Positions 37,008-46,276 of a DNA stretch of 64,000 bases are shown here, in pieces. Every line of letters begins with the position of its first letter. Position 1 is the first letter of the stretch. The DNA comes from Micromonospora siamensis. Its GTDB lineage: Bacteria; Actinomycetota; Actinomycetes; Mycobacteriales; Micromonosporaceae. The DNA is taken from NCBI RefSeq assembly GCF_900090305.1, contig NZ_LT607751.1:2604001-2668000 (forward strand), written 5' to 3'. Under the pieces are notes generated by a model. The model did not search any database, was not told where the DNA came from, and worked only from the letters and a program-made list of their open reading frames with translations. Made by a program: the position numbers and the translations under genes.

Positions 37008-37299
37008 CGGCGCCTACAGACTTGAGAGCGTCGACGACTCACCGGACCGCCGGCGGTCCGGCGTCACCGCCGGTCGGCTCGCCCCCTTCGCGGCACCTCG
37101 GCCCTGACCGGTCGCCCCGGGTGCCGGGGTCCCGCCGGGCGGGCTGGCTCCACTGCGGGGCGTGGTCGCCGGGCGGTCCGGGCATCGCCGGCCGATCCAG
37201 CGCTGCCGCCGCTGTGGCGTGGCGCTGTCGCCCGACCCGAGGGCCATCCCGGTGTCGGCCGGCCGTGAGTCATCCACGCTCTCAAGTCTGTAGGCACCG
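37008..37299. repeat. Small element bounded by 35-nt inverted repeats
   Basis: CCTACAGACTTGAGAGCGT heads the left arm (37008-37042) and its complement closes the right arm (37265-37299); 32 of 35 positions pair. A perfect 20-nt palindrome (37042-37061) abuts the left arm. The 222-nt interior has no convincing gene. It looks MITE-like, but no clear target duplication is seen at the ends. The rest of the 36796-37437 gap shows nothing recognisable. Confidence 0.6.
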
Positions 37300-37437
37300 G
37301 AGAGGCCCAGCTGGACAGGCCCGGCGATGCCCGGCCGGCCACCGCCGCCACCGGCCGTGCGGACAGGCGGGTTGTCCGGGCCGGGCGGGTCGGTCCCCGG
37401 GATGCCGGGTATCCGGTGGCGGGCTAGCGTCGCCCAG

Positions 37438-38711
37438 GTGACCAGGCCGCAGCAGATCGGGACCAGCCCGCCGCCGACCCAGCCGACCCGACCGGCGCGG
37501 CGGGACCGGCTGGCGCGGAGGCCTTCGCTCGCCGCGCTGGTGCTGCTCACCGGGATCGGGCCGTTCGCCACCGACACCTACATCGCCGCGCTGCCCGAGC
37601 TGCGCCGGTCGCTGCACACCAGCGCCACCGTGGCGCAGCTGACCATGACGGCGTTCATCGTCGGGGTGGCGGCCGGCCAGCTGCTGCTCGGGCCGGTCAG
37701 TGACAGCCAGGGCCGGCGCCGCATCGTCATCGCCAGCAGCGTCACCTTCGCCGTGCTCTCCGCCGTCTGCGCGGTCGCCCCAGCGGCGCGGTCCTGGTCG
37801 CCGCGCGGCTCGGGCAGGGCATCGCCGCCGGCAGTGGGGTGGCCGTCGGCCGGGCGATGGTGACCGACACCTGGCGCGGAACCGACGCCGCCGCCCGGTT
37901 CGGCAGCATCGCCTCGGTCACCTTCCTCGGCCCGGTCCTCGCGCCCGCGGCCGGTGGCCTGATCCTGGCCCTCGGCACGTGGCGCACCATCTTCGTCGCG
38001 CTGACCGTGCTGGGGGCCGCGATGGCGGTCGCCGTGCTGGTCGGGCTGCCGGAGACCCTGCCCCGGGAGCGCCGTCACCCGTCCGGCCCCGCCGACGCGG
38101 GCGCGCGCATGCTCGACCTGCTTCGGGACTGGGGATTCCTGCGGCACATCGTCGTGCAGTGCCTCGCCACCGCCGGCTTCTTCACCTACATCGGCGGCTC
38201 GTCCTTCGTGCTCCAGACGTCGCTGCGGATCAGCCCCGGGACGTACACGATCGTCTTCGCGACCAACGCCGCGGCGATGGCCGCCAGCGCGGTGCTGTTC
38301 CGGGTGTTCGTGCGCCGCCACGGCGCGGCCCGGCTGCGTACCGTCGGGGTGGTCGCCGCCACGGTCGCCGCCGCCGGCCTGCTCGTGCTGGCCCTGGCCG
38401 ACCCGGCGGGCCGGCTGCCGCTCGCCGCCCCCTGGGCGTTGCTCTGCCTGATGGTCGGCGGCATGGGGTTCGTCTACCCGGCGACCACGGCGCTGGCGCA
38501 GGAGGCGGGCCGGCGGGCCGCCGGCACCGCCGCCGCGCTGCAGGGCGGGCTGAGCTTCCTCACCGGCGCGCTGGTCACCCCGCTCACCGGCATCCTCGGG
38601 TACGACTCGCTGCTGCCCATGGCGCTCTGCATGACCGTCTTCTTCCTCGCCGCCTCGGCCGCGCTGCTGGCCGCCCGTCGCTCCCAGGCAGTTCACAGCG
38701 GTACGGGTTAG
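37438..38711 (+). pseudogene. MFS drug-efflux transporter (Bcr/CflA type) broken by a 1-nt frameshift
   Basis: From GTG 37438 the frame encodes LAALVLLTGIGPFATDTYIA and LGPVSDSQGRRRIVI, the start of a 12-helix Bcr/CflA multidrug transporter. After 37777 the frame is lost and the protein continues in another frame as GAVLVAARLGQGIAAGSGVA to the stop at 38711. Adding one C to the run at 37778-37781 restores VAPSGAVLVAARLGQG. The gene is therefore either a recent pseudogene or contains a sequencing error. Everything after the break (ETLPRERR, TYIGGSSFVLQ) is conserved-looking. It would be about 424 aa if intact. Confidence 0.8.
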
Positions 38712-38773
38712 GGTGCCCTAGGTAACTGCGCGTGCTCCACGGTGGAGCGTGCCGATGCGTCCCGGGAGTTCCG

Positions 38774-39763
38774 ATGGTCTTCAAGAAGATGTTGAGCGCG
38801 TTCGGCGTCGGGGGCCCCAGCGTCGACACCGTCCTGACCAACCCGAACACCCGTCCCGGCCTCGCCCTCGACGGTCGGGTCAACCTGATCGGCGGGGACT
38901 CCCCGGCGAACATCGAGCAGATCACCGTCGGACTGGTCACCCGGGTCGAGGTGGAGAGCGGCGACAGCGAGTACGCCGGCACCATGGAGTTCCACCGGAT
39001 GGCGGTCAGCGGCCCGCTCCAGCTCGCCCCGAAGCAGCAGCTGAGCATCCCGTTCCAGCTGCCGGTGCCGTGGGAGACCCCGATCACCGACGTGTACGGC
39101 CAGCGCCTGCACGGAATGACGATGGGCCTGCGTACCGAGCTGTCGATCGCGCGGGCCGTCGACAAGGGCGACCTGGACCACGTGGCGGTGCACCCGCTGC
39201 CGGTGCACGAGCGGATCCTCGAGGCGTTCCAGCGGCTCGGCTTCCGCTTCAAGCACGCCGACCTGGAGCGCGGCCACATCCGCGGCGTGCAGCAGACGCT
39301 GCCGTTCTACCAGGAGATCGAGTTCTTCGCCGCGCCGCAGTACGCCCGGTCGATCAACGAGGTGGAGCTGACCTTCGTCACCCACCAGCGCGGCGTCGAG
39401 GTGATCCTCGAGTGCGACAAGCGCGGTGGCTTCCTCAGCGCCGGCCACGACGCGTTCGGCCGCTACAGCGTCTCGCACGCCGACGCCGACCGGGTCGACT
39501 GGGCCCAGGTGGTCGACGGTTGGCTGCGCGAGACGACGTCCCGCTACGGCAACCTGCGGGCCCAGTTCGGCGGCTTCGGGCACGGCGCCCCGCACGGCTA
39601 CGGGCACGGGCCCGGGCGGGGCCACGGCCGGGGCGTCGGCATGGGTGGCGTGGTGGCCGGCGCGGCGCTCGGCGCGGTCGGCGGCATCGTGGCCGGTGAG
39701 ATGATCGAGGACGCCTTCGAGGGTGACTTCGGTGGCGACGACTTCGGCGGCTTCGACGAGTAA
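38774..39763 (+). CDS. Spo0M-family sporulation/cell-shape protein
   Basis: A 329-aa protein from ATG 38774 behind CGGGAG. The N-terminal arrestin-like Spo0M domain reads VFKKMLSAFGVGGPSVDTVL, GDSPANIEQITVGLVTRVE and FQLPVPWETPITDVYGQ. The C-terminal third becomes Gly/His-rich (FGHGAPHGYGHGPGRGHGRG) and ends in a GxxxG-type hydrophobic stretch (GGVVAGAALGAVGGIVAGEM) plus an acidic Phe/Asp tail. In Bacillus, Spo0M affects sporulation and interacts with cytoskeletal proteins; the role in actinomycetes is less clear. The gene stands alone and ends at a hairpin terminator. Confidence 0.88.
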   Translation: MVFKKMLSAFGVGGPSVDTVLTNPNTRPGLALDGRVNLIGGDSPANIEQITVGLVTRVEVESGDSEYAGTMEFHRMAVSGPLQLAPKQQLSIPFQLPVPWETPITDVYGQRLHGMTMGLRTELSIARAVDKGDLDHVAVHPLPVHERILEAFQRLGFRFKHADLERGHIRGVQQTLPFYQEIEFFAAPQYARSINEVELTFVTHQRGVEVILECDKRGGFLSAGHDAFGRYSVSHADADRVDWAQVVDGWLRETTSRYGNLRAQFGGFGHGAPHGYGHGPGRGHGRGVGMGGVVAGAALGAVGGIVAGEMIEDAFEGDFGGDDFGGFDE

Positions 39764-39780
39764 CCCCACGGGGAACGTGC

Positions 39781-39824
39781 GACGGCGGTGGTCTCCGGGA
39801 CGGATCCCGGGGACCACCGCCGTC
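39781..39824. terminator. Hairpin terminator between convergent genes
   Basis: Arms 39781-39800 and 39805-39824 pair over 20 bp with one mismatch and a 4-nt loop, between the Spo0M gene and the convergent membrane-protein gene. Confidence 0.8.
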
Positions 39825-39850
39825 TGTTCAACCGGCGTGCCGCTCAGGCG

Positions 39851-40240
39851 TCAGTGCGGGGCCTTGCGCTCCGCTCCGCTGCGGAAGTTGCTGCCGGCCT
39901 TGGCCAGCCCCCGGCTACCCAGGTAACCGATGGTCAGCAGCGTGATGAAGAACCAGGCCTGCGGGGCGCGGAAGATGTCCACCCCGACCGAGTTCTTGCC
40001 GACCAGGTACGACGCGGCCAGCACACCGATCACGGACGCGACGTAGACCCAGAACTCGGTGGTCGCGAACGAGGTCTTGGTCTCCGTGCCGGGCGCGGTC
40101 ACCGCGTCGCGGTGTCCGTCGTACATCGGCATCGGCTGGGTGGGCGTCTCCCGCATCGCGGCCCGGTTGGCCATGTCGACGTTGGACGTGCCCTGCATCG
40201 GCCGGTTCATCGGCCTGGTGGATGCAGCCTGCGTGCTCAT
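39851..40240 (-). CDS. Small two-helix membrane protein, function unknown
   Basis: A 129-aa protein from ATG 40238-40240 behind GAGGAGG; a TTG 33 nt upstream is less likely. The first 65 residues are polar and Met/Thr/Pro-rich; two membrane helices follow (FWVYVASVIGVLAASYLVG and APQAWFFITLLTIGYLGSRG), then a short basic tail. Similar proteins recur in actinobacteria without known function. It is divergent from the acidic protein at 40544 across about 300 nt in which no gene is visible. Confidence 0.78.
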   Translation of the reverse strand: MSTQAASTRPMNRPMQGTSNVDMANRAAMRETPTQPMPMYDGHRDAVTAPGTETKTSFATTEFWVYVASVIGVLAASYLVGKNSVGVDIFRAPQAWFFITLLTIGYLGSRGLAKAGSNFRSGAERKAPH

Positions 40241-40543
40241 CTGGTCCTCCTCGGATTTGATGAGTACCTGCAATCCCTCGCCCCGCTACCGCGTATCGGC
40301 CACGGCACGGTTCGCCTGCTGTGGCGGGGGCACCCTGGGTCTACCCGAGGCCACCGGGGAGGTAACACCGACCGGTGGCCGGGATTCTCCGCGCCGCGCC
40401 GCGCCGGGCCGCCCGACCGCCGCTGACGGTCGCGGCGCTCGTCCCGTCCGTGCCCCGGTGTCCGGTTCGGGGCGGGCCGTCGTTTGGTGCCGCCGCCAGC
40501 GGGCAGGCAGGGGGTCACCACCAGAAGCTGCGAGGTGATCATC

Positions 40544-40966
40544 ATGCGCGACGACGACAGGATGCGCCGCTCCGCCCGGCACGCCGAGGAGCGGCTGACC
40601 GCCGGGGTGTACGGCGAGGGCGCGCTGGACGAGGTGACCGTTCCCCAGACCGACGAGACCCGGATCCTCCAGGACGCGGACCCGGGCGACCCGGCCGACG
40701 TGCCGATCGACCCGGAGGTGCTGCGCGACGGTGGCCCGACCCGCGGGCAGGGCGCGGTCACCACGACCGGTGGCACCGCCGGCCCGGCCAGCGTGCGCCG
40801 GCTGGCCCGCCAGCCGGAACGGCACCGCGACACGGTCGCTCCGACGACCACCGGCGACGCCACCACCGGCGGCCTGAGCACTCCGGCCGGCGGCTCGACC
40901 AGCGACCAGTCCTCGTCGGCCAGCCAGGTCGGCAACTTCACCGACGACCGCCCGAACCCCGGCTGA
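40544..40966 (+). CDS. Hydrophilic, probably disordered protein of unknown function
   Basis: A 140-aa protein from ATG 40544 behind CGAGGTGATC. The N-terminal half is charged (MRDDDRMRRSARHAEERLTA); the second half is rich in Gly, Thr, Ser and Asp with no hydrophobic core, signal peptide or membrane segment. No family is recognised. Codon choice (G/C at third positions) and the strong terminator right after the stop support it as a real gene. Confidence 0.65.
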   Translation: MRDDDRMRRSARHAEERLTAGVYGEGALDEVTVPQTDETRILQDADPGDPADVPIDPEVLRDGGPTRGQGAVTTTGGTAGPASVRRLARQPERHRDTVAPTTTGDATTGGLSTPAGGSTSDQSSSASQVGNFTDDRPNPG

Positions 40967-40984
40967 CCCGCCGGAGGTTCGCCG

Positions 40985-41024
40985 GGGCCCCTTGTCGACG
41001 CGCGTGGGTGTCGACAAGGGGCCC
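40985..41024. terminator. Strong hairpin terminator
   Basis: GGGCCCCTTGTCGAC (40985-40999) and its exact complement (41010-41024) enclose a 10-nt loop between convergent genes, so it can serve both strands. Confidence 0.85.
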
Positions 41025-41030
41025 TTCCAC

Positions 41031-43325
41031 TCACGCGGGGCGGAGGATGCCGAGGCGTTGGGTGGCGCGGGTGAGGGCGACGTAGAGGTCGCTGCGGCCG
41101 CGCGGCGACTCGGCGACGATGCCGTCCGGGTCCGCCACCAGGACGGTGTCGAACTCCAGGCCCTTGGCCTGGGCGACGGTCAGCACGACCACCCGGTTCT
41201 CCAGCTCGGGCTGCTCGCCGACGGCCGCCTCGGGCAGGGCGGCGACGACCGCGGCGCCGAGCTCGTCGACCCGTCCGGCGGGGACGATCACACCGAGCCG
41301 CCCGTCGGCCAGGCCGGCCGCCTCCCGGCCGGCGGCCTCGACCAGCTCCGCGGCCAGCCGGCCGCCGTCGACCGTCCGGTCCCACGGGGGTACGCCGGCG
41401 GCGCGTACCGAGCGGGGTGGCCGCAGGTCGGGGTCGATCCCGGCCAGCACCTCGGCCGCCACCGCCATGATCTCGGCGGGGGTGCGGTAGCTGACGGTCA
41501 GCTCCTCCAGTCGCCAGCGCCGCGCCACGTACGGCTCCAGCGCCTCGCCCCAGGAGGGCGTGCCGCTGAGTGCCCCGGTCTGCGCGACGTCCCCGACGAT
41601 GGTCATCGACCGGCTCGGGCAGCGGCGCATCAGCAGCCGCCACGCCATCGGGGACAGCTCCTGCGCCTCGTCGACGATCACGTGGCCGAACGCCCAGCCC
41701 CGGTCGGCGGCGGCCCGCTGGGCGGTGGTCAGCCGGTCGGCCTCCTCCTGCCGTTCCAGCAGCCGGTCGGCGTCGATGAGGTCGGTGACGCCGAGGATCT
41801 CGCCGCCCTCGGCCTCGTCCTCCACGTCGATCGACCGGGAACCCCGGGCGATCTCCAGCACGCCCTCGGCGTACTCCCGTTGCAGGGACCGGATGCGTTC
41901 CCGGCGGGCCGCGGCGGCGCGGTCGTCCTCGCCGAGCAGCTCGGCGGCCTCGTCGAGCAGCGGTACGTCGGCCGGGGTCCAGCCGCCGGGCTCGCGGTGC
42001 AGCAGCTCCCGTTCGGCGTCGGTGAGCATGGGCGCGGCGGTGGCGATCCGCTCGGGGGAGGCGTACAGGTCGGCGAGCAGCCGTTGCGGGGTGAGCACCG
42101 GCCACAGCTCGTCGAGGGCGGCGCGGACCTCGGGCTCGTCGCGCAGCTCCCGGCGGATCTCGGCCAGGTCGGCCTCCTCCAGCAGGTTCTCCCCGCCCAG
42201 CGGGTCGGCGCCGATCCGCTCGGCGACCTGTCCGGCGAGGGCGTGCACGATCTCGACGTCGAACAGCGCCCGGGCCAGGTTGTGCGGTCGGCCGGAGCGG
42301 CGCACCCGGTCCCGGGCGGTCCGCACGGTCTCCGGGTGCAGGTGCAGGATCTCCCGCTGCGGCAGCTCGATCTCCAGCGGCTCGTCGGGGACCCGCTGGC
42401 GGTCCCGCACGGCCTCGGCCAGCACGTCGGCCAGCACCGCGCGGCCCTTGAGCGCCGCTGCCTCGGCGGACTCGACCCGCCGGGCGGCGACGCCGGGGAA
42501 GAGGTCGGCCTGGGTACGCAGCAGCACGCCCGTCTCGGCCAGCGTGGGCAGCACCTGGGAGATGTAGCGCAGGAAGGTGGCGTTCGGGCCGACCAGCAGC
42601 ACACCGCGGGTGGAGAGCTCGCGGCGGTGGGTGTAGAGCAGGTACGCCGCCCGGTGCAGCGCGACCGCCGTCTTGCCGGTGCCGGGACCGCCCTGCACCA
42701 CCATCACGCCGGGCAGCTCGGCCCGGATGATCCGGTCCTGCTCGGCCTGGATGGTCTCGACGATGTCCCGCATCCGCCCGGTACGCCCCGCGTTGAGCGC
42801 GGCGAGCAGCGACGCCTCGCCGGTCAGCTCCTCGTGGGCGGTGGGGGAGGCGGTGGCGATGTCCAGCACCTCGTCGTTGAGCCCGGTGACCTTCCGGTCC
42901 CGGGTGCGCAGGTGCCGGCGGCGGCGTACGCCCTGCGGGTTGGCGGCGGTGGCCAGGTAGAAGGCCCGGGCGGCGGGGGCCCGCCAGTCGATCAGCAGCG
43001 GGTCGTAGTCGCCGGAGGTGTCGAAGATGCCGATCCGACCGATGTAGTGCCGCGCGCCGTCGGAGCCGTCGAGCCGGCCGAAGCAGAGTCCGTTCTCCAC
43101 GGCGGAGAACTGCTCGATCTGTTCGGCGTACCAGCTGACGCTGGAGTCCCGCTGGGAGCGGGCCTGCTGGGTGCCGCCGGTGTTGCGCAGCTCGTCGGTG
43201 AGCCGGCGGGCCGCCTGCTCGCGCAGGCCGTCCAGCCGGTCGTAGAGCATCGAGACGTACTCCTGCTCGTGGCCGATCTCGTCGTGGTTCGCCGGGTCCC
43301 CGGCACCGCCGGACTGCCTTGACAA
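41031..43325 (-). CDS. helD: HelD-type RNA polymerase recycling ATPase (superfamily 1 helicase fold)
   Basis: A 764-aa protein from TTG 43323-43325, preceded by GAGGAG at good spacing. The N-terminal part has a charged coiled region (to about 70) and NGLCFGRLD, IGRIGIFDTSGDYDPLLIDW and RAFYLATAANP, typical of actinobacterial class II HelD. Walker A GGPGTGKT (about 212-219), VIVDEAQELSPMAW (motif II) and the late motifs TVAQAKGLEFDTVLV and YVALTRATQRLG follow. HelD binds RNA polymerase, pries it off DNA and recycles stalled complexes; some relatives give rifampicin tolerance. A hairpin with an A-run lies in the upstream leader region. Confidence 0.9.
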   Translation of the reverse strand: MSRQSGGAGDPANHDEIGHEQEYVSMLYDRLDGLREQAARRLTDELRNTGGTQQARSQRDSSVSWYAEQIEQFSAVENGLCFGRLDGSDGARHYIGRIGIFDTSGDYDPLLIDWRAPAARAFYLATAANPQGVRRRRHLRTRDRKVTGLNDEVLDIATASPTAHEELTGEASLLAALNAGRTGRMRDIVETIQAEQDRIIRAELPGVMVVQGGPGTGKTAVALHRAAYLLYTHRRELSTRGVLLVGPNATFLRYISQVLPTLAETGVLLRTQADLFPGVAARRVESAEAAALKGRAVLADVLAEAVRDRQRVPDEPLEIELPQREILHLHPETVRTARDRVRRSGRPHNLARALFDVEIVHALAGQVAERIGADPLGGENLLEEADLAEIRRELRDEPEVRAALDELWPVLTPQRLLADLYASPERIATAAPMLTDAERELLHREPGGWTPADVPLLDEAAELLGEDDRAAAARRERIRSLQREYAEGVLEIARGSRSIDVEDEAEGGEILGVTDLIDADRLLERQEEADRLTTAQRAAADRGWAFGHVIVDEAQELSPMAWRLLMRRCPSRSMTIVGDVAQTGALSGTPSWGEALEPYVARRWRLEELTVSYRTPAEIMAVAAEVLAGIDPDLRPPRSVRAAGVPPWDRTVDGGRLAAELVEAAGREAAGLADGRLGVIVPAGRVDELGAAVVAALPEAAVGEQPELENRVVVLTVAQAKGLEFDTVLVADPDGIVAESPRGRSDLYVALTRATQRLGILRPA

Positions 43326-43356
43326 GCCGTCTCCTCATTGGCTAGGATCACTGCGC

Positions 43357-43383
43357 AGAACGGCTTTCATGCCGTTCTTTTTT
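43357..43383 (+). terminator. Rho-independent-type hairpin with T-run, upstream of helD
   Basis: AGAACGGC-TTTCAT-GCCGTTCT is followed by a T-run to 43383 on the plus strand. Such T-runs are rare in this genome. No plus-strand gene ends here, so it may stop antisense transcripts, or on the minus strand form a hairpin before the helD start. Confidence 0.55.
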
Positions 43384-43490
43384 CGTTTCCGCGAACGGGC
43401 AAAGATACCTCGCCGGCCCGTCCCCGGACCACCGCACCGGACGCACGTCACCCTCCCCGCCCGCCGGTTCCCGGCCGGGACGCCGCCGGG

Positions 43491-45161
43491 TCAGCGGCGT
43501 CGGGTGCAGACCGGGGCGGCCTTCGCCACGGTGTCGGTCGACCAGACCACGGCGACCGTGAAGCAGTAGTCGTTGACCCGGTCCAGGCCGTACACGATGA
43601 AGCTGTCCGTCCCGGCGGGCAGTTGCTGGAAGACCCGCGGTTCCTGACCGGACCGGCCGGCCGAGATGACCACCGGGCCCTCGCCGCCCGCCGGGTACGT
43701 CCAGGCGAGCGCGATGTTGTCCCGCCGGTCACGCAGGCCCACGGCGGTGGGCGGGCTGCCGGGTCGGGCCGCGGCGCGGGGCGTCGCGGTGGGCCGCGCG
43801 GGGCCGGCCGCCCCGGACGTGGTCGGCGCCGTGGGCGCCGGGTCGGCGGGCGTGTCGAAGCGGGACACCCCGGCGATCACCGCGGCGGCCCCGAGCAGCA
43901 CCACGACCACCCCACCGACGACCAGTGGCAGCAGCCGGTTGCGCGGCGCTGGCGCGACCGGCTGCCGGGGGACCAGCACCGGCAGCAGGCGCGAGGACGG
44001 CTCCGGGTCGGCCGGCGGTCGCAGGCTCCGTACGCCCGGGGGGTCCTCCGCCGTGCCGGCCAGCGCCACCACGGCCGGTGGCAGGGGGTCGCGTCCGGGA
44101 TCGGGGAACGGGTCGTCGGCGACCTGGTCGGGCGGCCACCACCCGTCGTCGTCGAACGCGTGGAACCGCCCGGTGTCGGACGGCGGTCGGGGTGCGGGCA
44201 CCTGCCGGGCGTCCGGCGGCGAGTACGCCCATGCGGCGTCGGTGAAGGGATCGGCCTGCGGCTCCGGCCGGTCGAAGGGGTCCGGCTCGGCGGCCGGCGG
44301 GTCGGAGGCGTCGACGCCTGGATAAGCCAGCGGGTCGCTGTCGGTGTCCGACCGGTGGCCCAGCGGATCGACCGGTCCCTCCTCGGGGGTCGGGGTACGG
44401 GCGGCCGGGACGACCGGGACGTCCCACCGACCCGACGCGCCCGCCCCGCCGGTCGGGGTGGTGTCGGTGCAGAGGTGACCCGGGTCGGGTGCCGCCCGGG
44501 CCAGCGTCGCCACCTGGGCGGCCAGTGGGTCGTCGGGGGCCAGGTGCTGGCGGGTCAGCTCCTCGGCCAGCGCCAGGCTCTCCCGGGCCTCGGCGTACCG
44601 GCCGCAGTCGCGCTGCATCCGGCCGAGCCGGGCCAGCATCTTGATCCCGCTGGGGTGACCGTCGCCGTAGACCTCCCGGTGCAGCTCCCAGGCGTCGAGC
44701 AGCCGGTCCCGGGCCAGGGCGCACTGGCCGCGCGCGTGCTCGACGGTGGCCAGGTCGGCGTGCGCGGCCAGCACCCGGGGGGACTCCGGCCCGTCCCGGG
44801 CGGTCAGCTCCAGGATGACGTCGGAGTAGAGCCGGGCGGCCCGGGCGTCGCTGCCGACCTGGTGCAGGACGGCGGCCAGGGTCGCCGCGGCGGTGATGGC
44901 CCGCTCGTCGGAGCGGCCGTACAGCCGGGTGGTGGCGGCGTGCCCGAAGGCGGCCCAGCCGCGCGCGGCGTGCGGTTCGCCGAGGGCGATCAGGATCTTG
45001 GCCTGGAGGCCGGCCGCCTCGGTCAGCTCCGGTGTGGCGTTCGCCGGCCGCGGGTCGGCGTCGGTCAGCGCGTCGGAGAGCAGGCTCCGCGCGCCGGCCA
45101 GGTCGCCGGCTGCCACCAGCTGCTGGGCCTGGAGGGTCAGTTCACCGAGGCGGGAAGGCAC
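43491..45161 (-). CDS. TPR-domain, single-pass membrane protein with C-terminal extracellular domain
   Basis: A 556-aa protein from GTG 45159-45161. Residues 1-215 form helical tetratricopeptide-like repeats (for example AAGDLAGARSLLSDALTDAD and CGRYAEARESLALAEELTRQ). A long acidic Pro/Asp-rich linker follows, then one membrane helix (LLPLVVGGVVVVLLGAAAVI, about 425-445), a Pro/Thr/Ala stretch and a C-terminal beta-rich domain ending TVAKAAPVCTRRR, fibronectin III-like. It presumably links a cytoplasmic scaffold to an external domain. No partner is evident. Confidence 0.8.
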   Translation of the reverse strand: MPSRLGELTLQAQQLVAAGDLAGARSLLSDALTDADPRPANATPELTEAAGLQAKILIALGEPHAARGWAAFGHAATTRLYGRSDERAITAAATLAAVLHQVGSDARAARLYSDVILELTARDGPESPRVLAAHADLATVEHARGQCALARDRLLDAWELHREVYGDGHPSGIKMLARLGRMQRDCGRYAEARESLALAEELTRQHLAPDDPLAAQVATLARAAPDPGHLCTDTTPTGGAGASGRWDVPVVPAARTPTPEEGPVDPLGHRSDTDSDPLAYPGVDASDPPAAEPDPFDRPEPQADPFTDAAWAYSPPDARQVPAPRPPSDTGRFHAFDDDGWWPPDQVADDPFPDPGRDPLPPAVVALAGTAEDPPGVRSLRPPADPEPSSRLLPVLVPRQPVAPAPRNRLLPLVVGGVVVVLLGAAAVIAGVSRFDTPADPAPTAPTTSGAAGPARPTATPRAAARPGSPPTAVGLRDRRDNIALAWTYPAGGEGPVVISAGRSGQEPRVFQQLPAGTDSFIVYGLDRVNDYCFTVAVVWSTDTVAKAAPVCTRRR

Positions 45162-45218
45162 GCCCCATCGTGCTCAGCCGACAACGGTAAGTACAACCCC
45201 TCCGGCGGTGTGGATTGG

Positions 45219-45671
45219 TCAGGATCCGGTCAGGTGGGCGGCGAGCGTCTCGCTGATCCGGCGGAGCTGGTCGACCTGGGCGGGGCTGAGGGCGTCGAAC
45301 AGGTGCCGGCGTACGCCCTCGACGTGGCCGGGGGCGGCGGCGGCGAGGGCCGCGAAGCCGTCGTCGGTGAGCACGGCGAGCTGGCCGCGGCGGTCGCTCG
45401 GGCACTCCTCGCGGCGGACCCAGCCGGCCGCCTCCAGCCGACCCGCGGCGTGCGACAGCCGGCTGCGGGAGGAGCCGGTGGCGTCGGCCAGGTCGCTCAT
45501 CCGCATCGACCGGCCGGGCGCCTCGGAGAGCCGGACCAGGATCTCGTAGTACGCGTGCGGCATGCCGGCGTCCCGCTGGAGTTCCCGGTCCAGGGTCTCC
45601 ATGAGGGCGCGGGAGGAGGCGAGGAAGGCCCGCCAGGTCTGCTGTTCGTCGGCATCCAGCCACCGGGTCAT
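45219..45671 (-). CDS. MarR-family transcriptional regulator
   Basis: A 150-aa protein from ATG 45669-45671 (an in-frame ATG at 45683 is possible). The winged helix is clear: RSMRMSDLADATGSSRSRLS (recognition helix) and RREECPSDRRGQLAVLTDDG (wing). It is divergent from the VOC-family gene, with a palindrome (45694-45707) between them, so it probably represses that gene and itself and responds to a small phenolic, quinone or electrophile; inferred from the MarR-VOC pairing. Confidence 0.9.
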   Translation of the reverse strand: MTRWLDADEQQTWRAFLASSRALMETLDRELQRDAGMPHAYYEILVRLSEAPGRSMRMSDLADATGSSRSRLSHAAGRLEAAGWVRREECPSDRRGQLAVLTDDGFAALAAAAPGHVEGVRRHLFDALSPAQVDQLRRISETLAAHLTGS

Positions 45672-45693
45672 GACCTGGAGCATACCCGATTTG

Positions 45694-45707
45694 GTTGAAC
45701 GCTCAAC
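45694..45707. promoter_or_regulatory. Candidate MarR operator
   Basis: GTTGA-ACGC-TCAAC, a 5-bp inverted repeat in an AT-richer patch within the divergent MarR/VOC promoter. Confidence 0.5.
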
Positions 45708-45730
45708 TAAAACGAGCTAGCGTGGGTGGC

Positions 45731-46252
45731 ATGGGAATCCACCGCCTCAACCACGCCGTCCTCTACGTCAGCGACCTGGAGCGCAGTGTCGCCTTCTACC
45801 GCGACGTCCTCGGCTTCCGTCGGGTGCCGATGACGCCGGACGGTTTCCGGGGCGCCGCCTTCCTCCAGGCCCCCGGCTCCACCAACGACCACGACCTCGG
45901 CCTCTTCGAGGTCGGCGCCGGCGCCGGCCGCTCACCCGCCGGCCGGAGCACCGTGGGCCTCTACCACCTGGCCTGGGAGCTGGACACCCTCGACGAGCTG
46001 GGCGCCACCGCCGAGCGGCTCGCCGCGGCCGGCGCGCTGGTCGGCGCCTCCGACCACGGCACCACCAAGAGCCTGTACGGGCAGGACCCGGACGGCCTGG
46101 AGTTCGAGATCGTCTGGATCGTCCCGGCCGACCTGCTCGACGACGCCGCGCTGGCCGGCCGCAAGCGCATCGGCCGGCTCGACCTGGACGCGGAGAAGCG
46201 GCGCTACGGCGGCCAGACCCGCGGCGGGGTGGGGATCTCCGTCCCGGCCTGA
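45731..46252 (+). CDS. VOC-family protein (catechol 2,3-dioxygenase/glyoxalase fold)
   Basis: A 173-aa protein from ATG 45731. Paired beta-alpha-beta motifs begin IHRLNHAVLYVSDLERSVAF (metal-ligand His) and continue with GLYHLAWELDT (His) and LYGQDPDGLEFEIVW (Glu), the metal-binding set of extradiol dioxygenases and glyoxalase-like enzymes. It may cleave aromatic rings or detoxify electrophiles, but no pathway genes are near. The divergent MarR gene is the likely regulator. Confidence 0.88.
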   Translation: MGIHRLNHAVLYVSDLERSVAFYRDVLGFRRVPMTPDGFRGAAFLQAPGSTNDHDLGLFEVGAGAGRSPAGRSTVGLYHLAWELDTLDELGATAERLAAAGALVGASDHGTTKSLYGQDPDGLEFEIVWIVPADLLDDAALAGRKRIGRLDLDAEKRRYGGQTRGGVGISVPA

Positions 46253-46276
46253 TCGCCGGTGCGGTAGAACGGCAGG

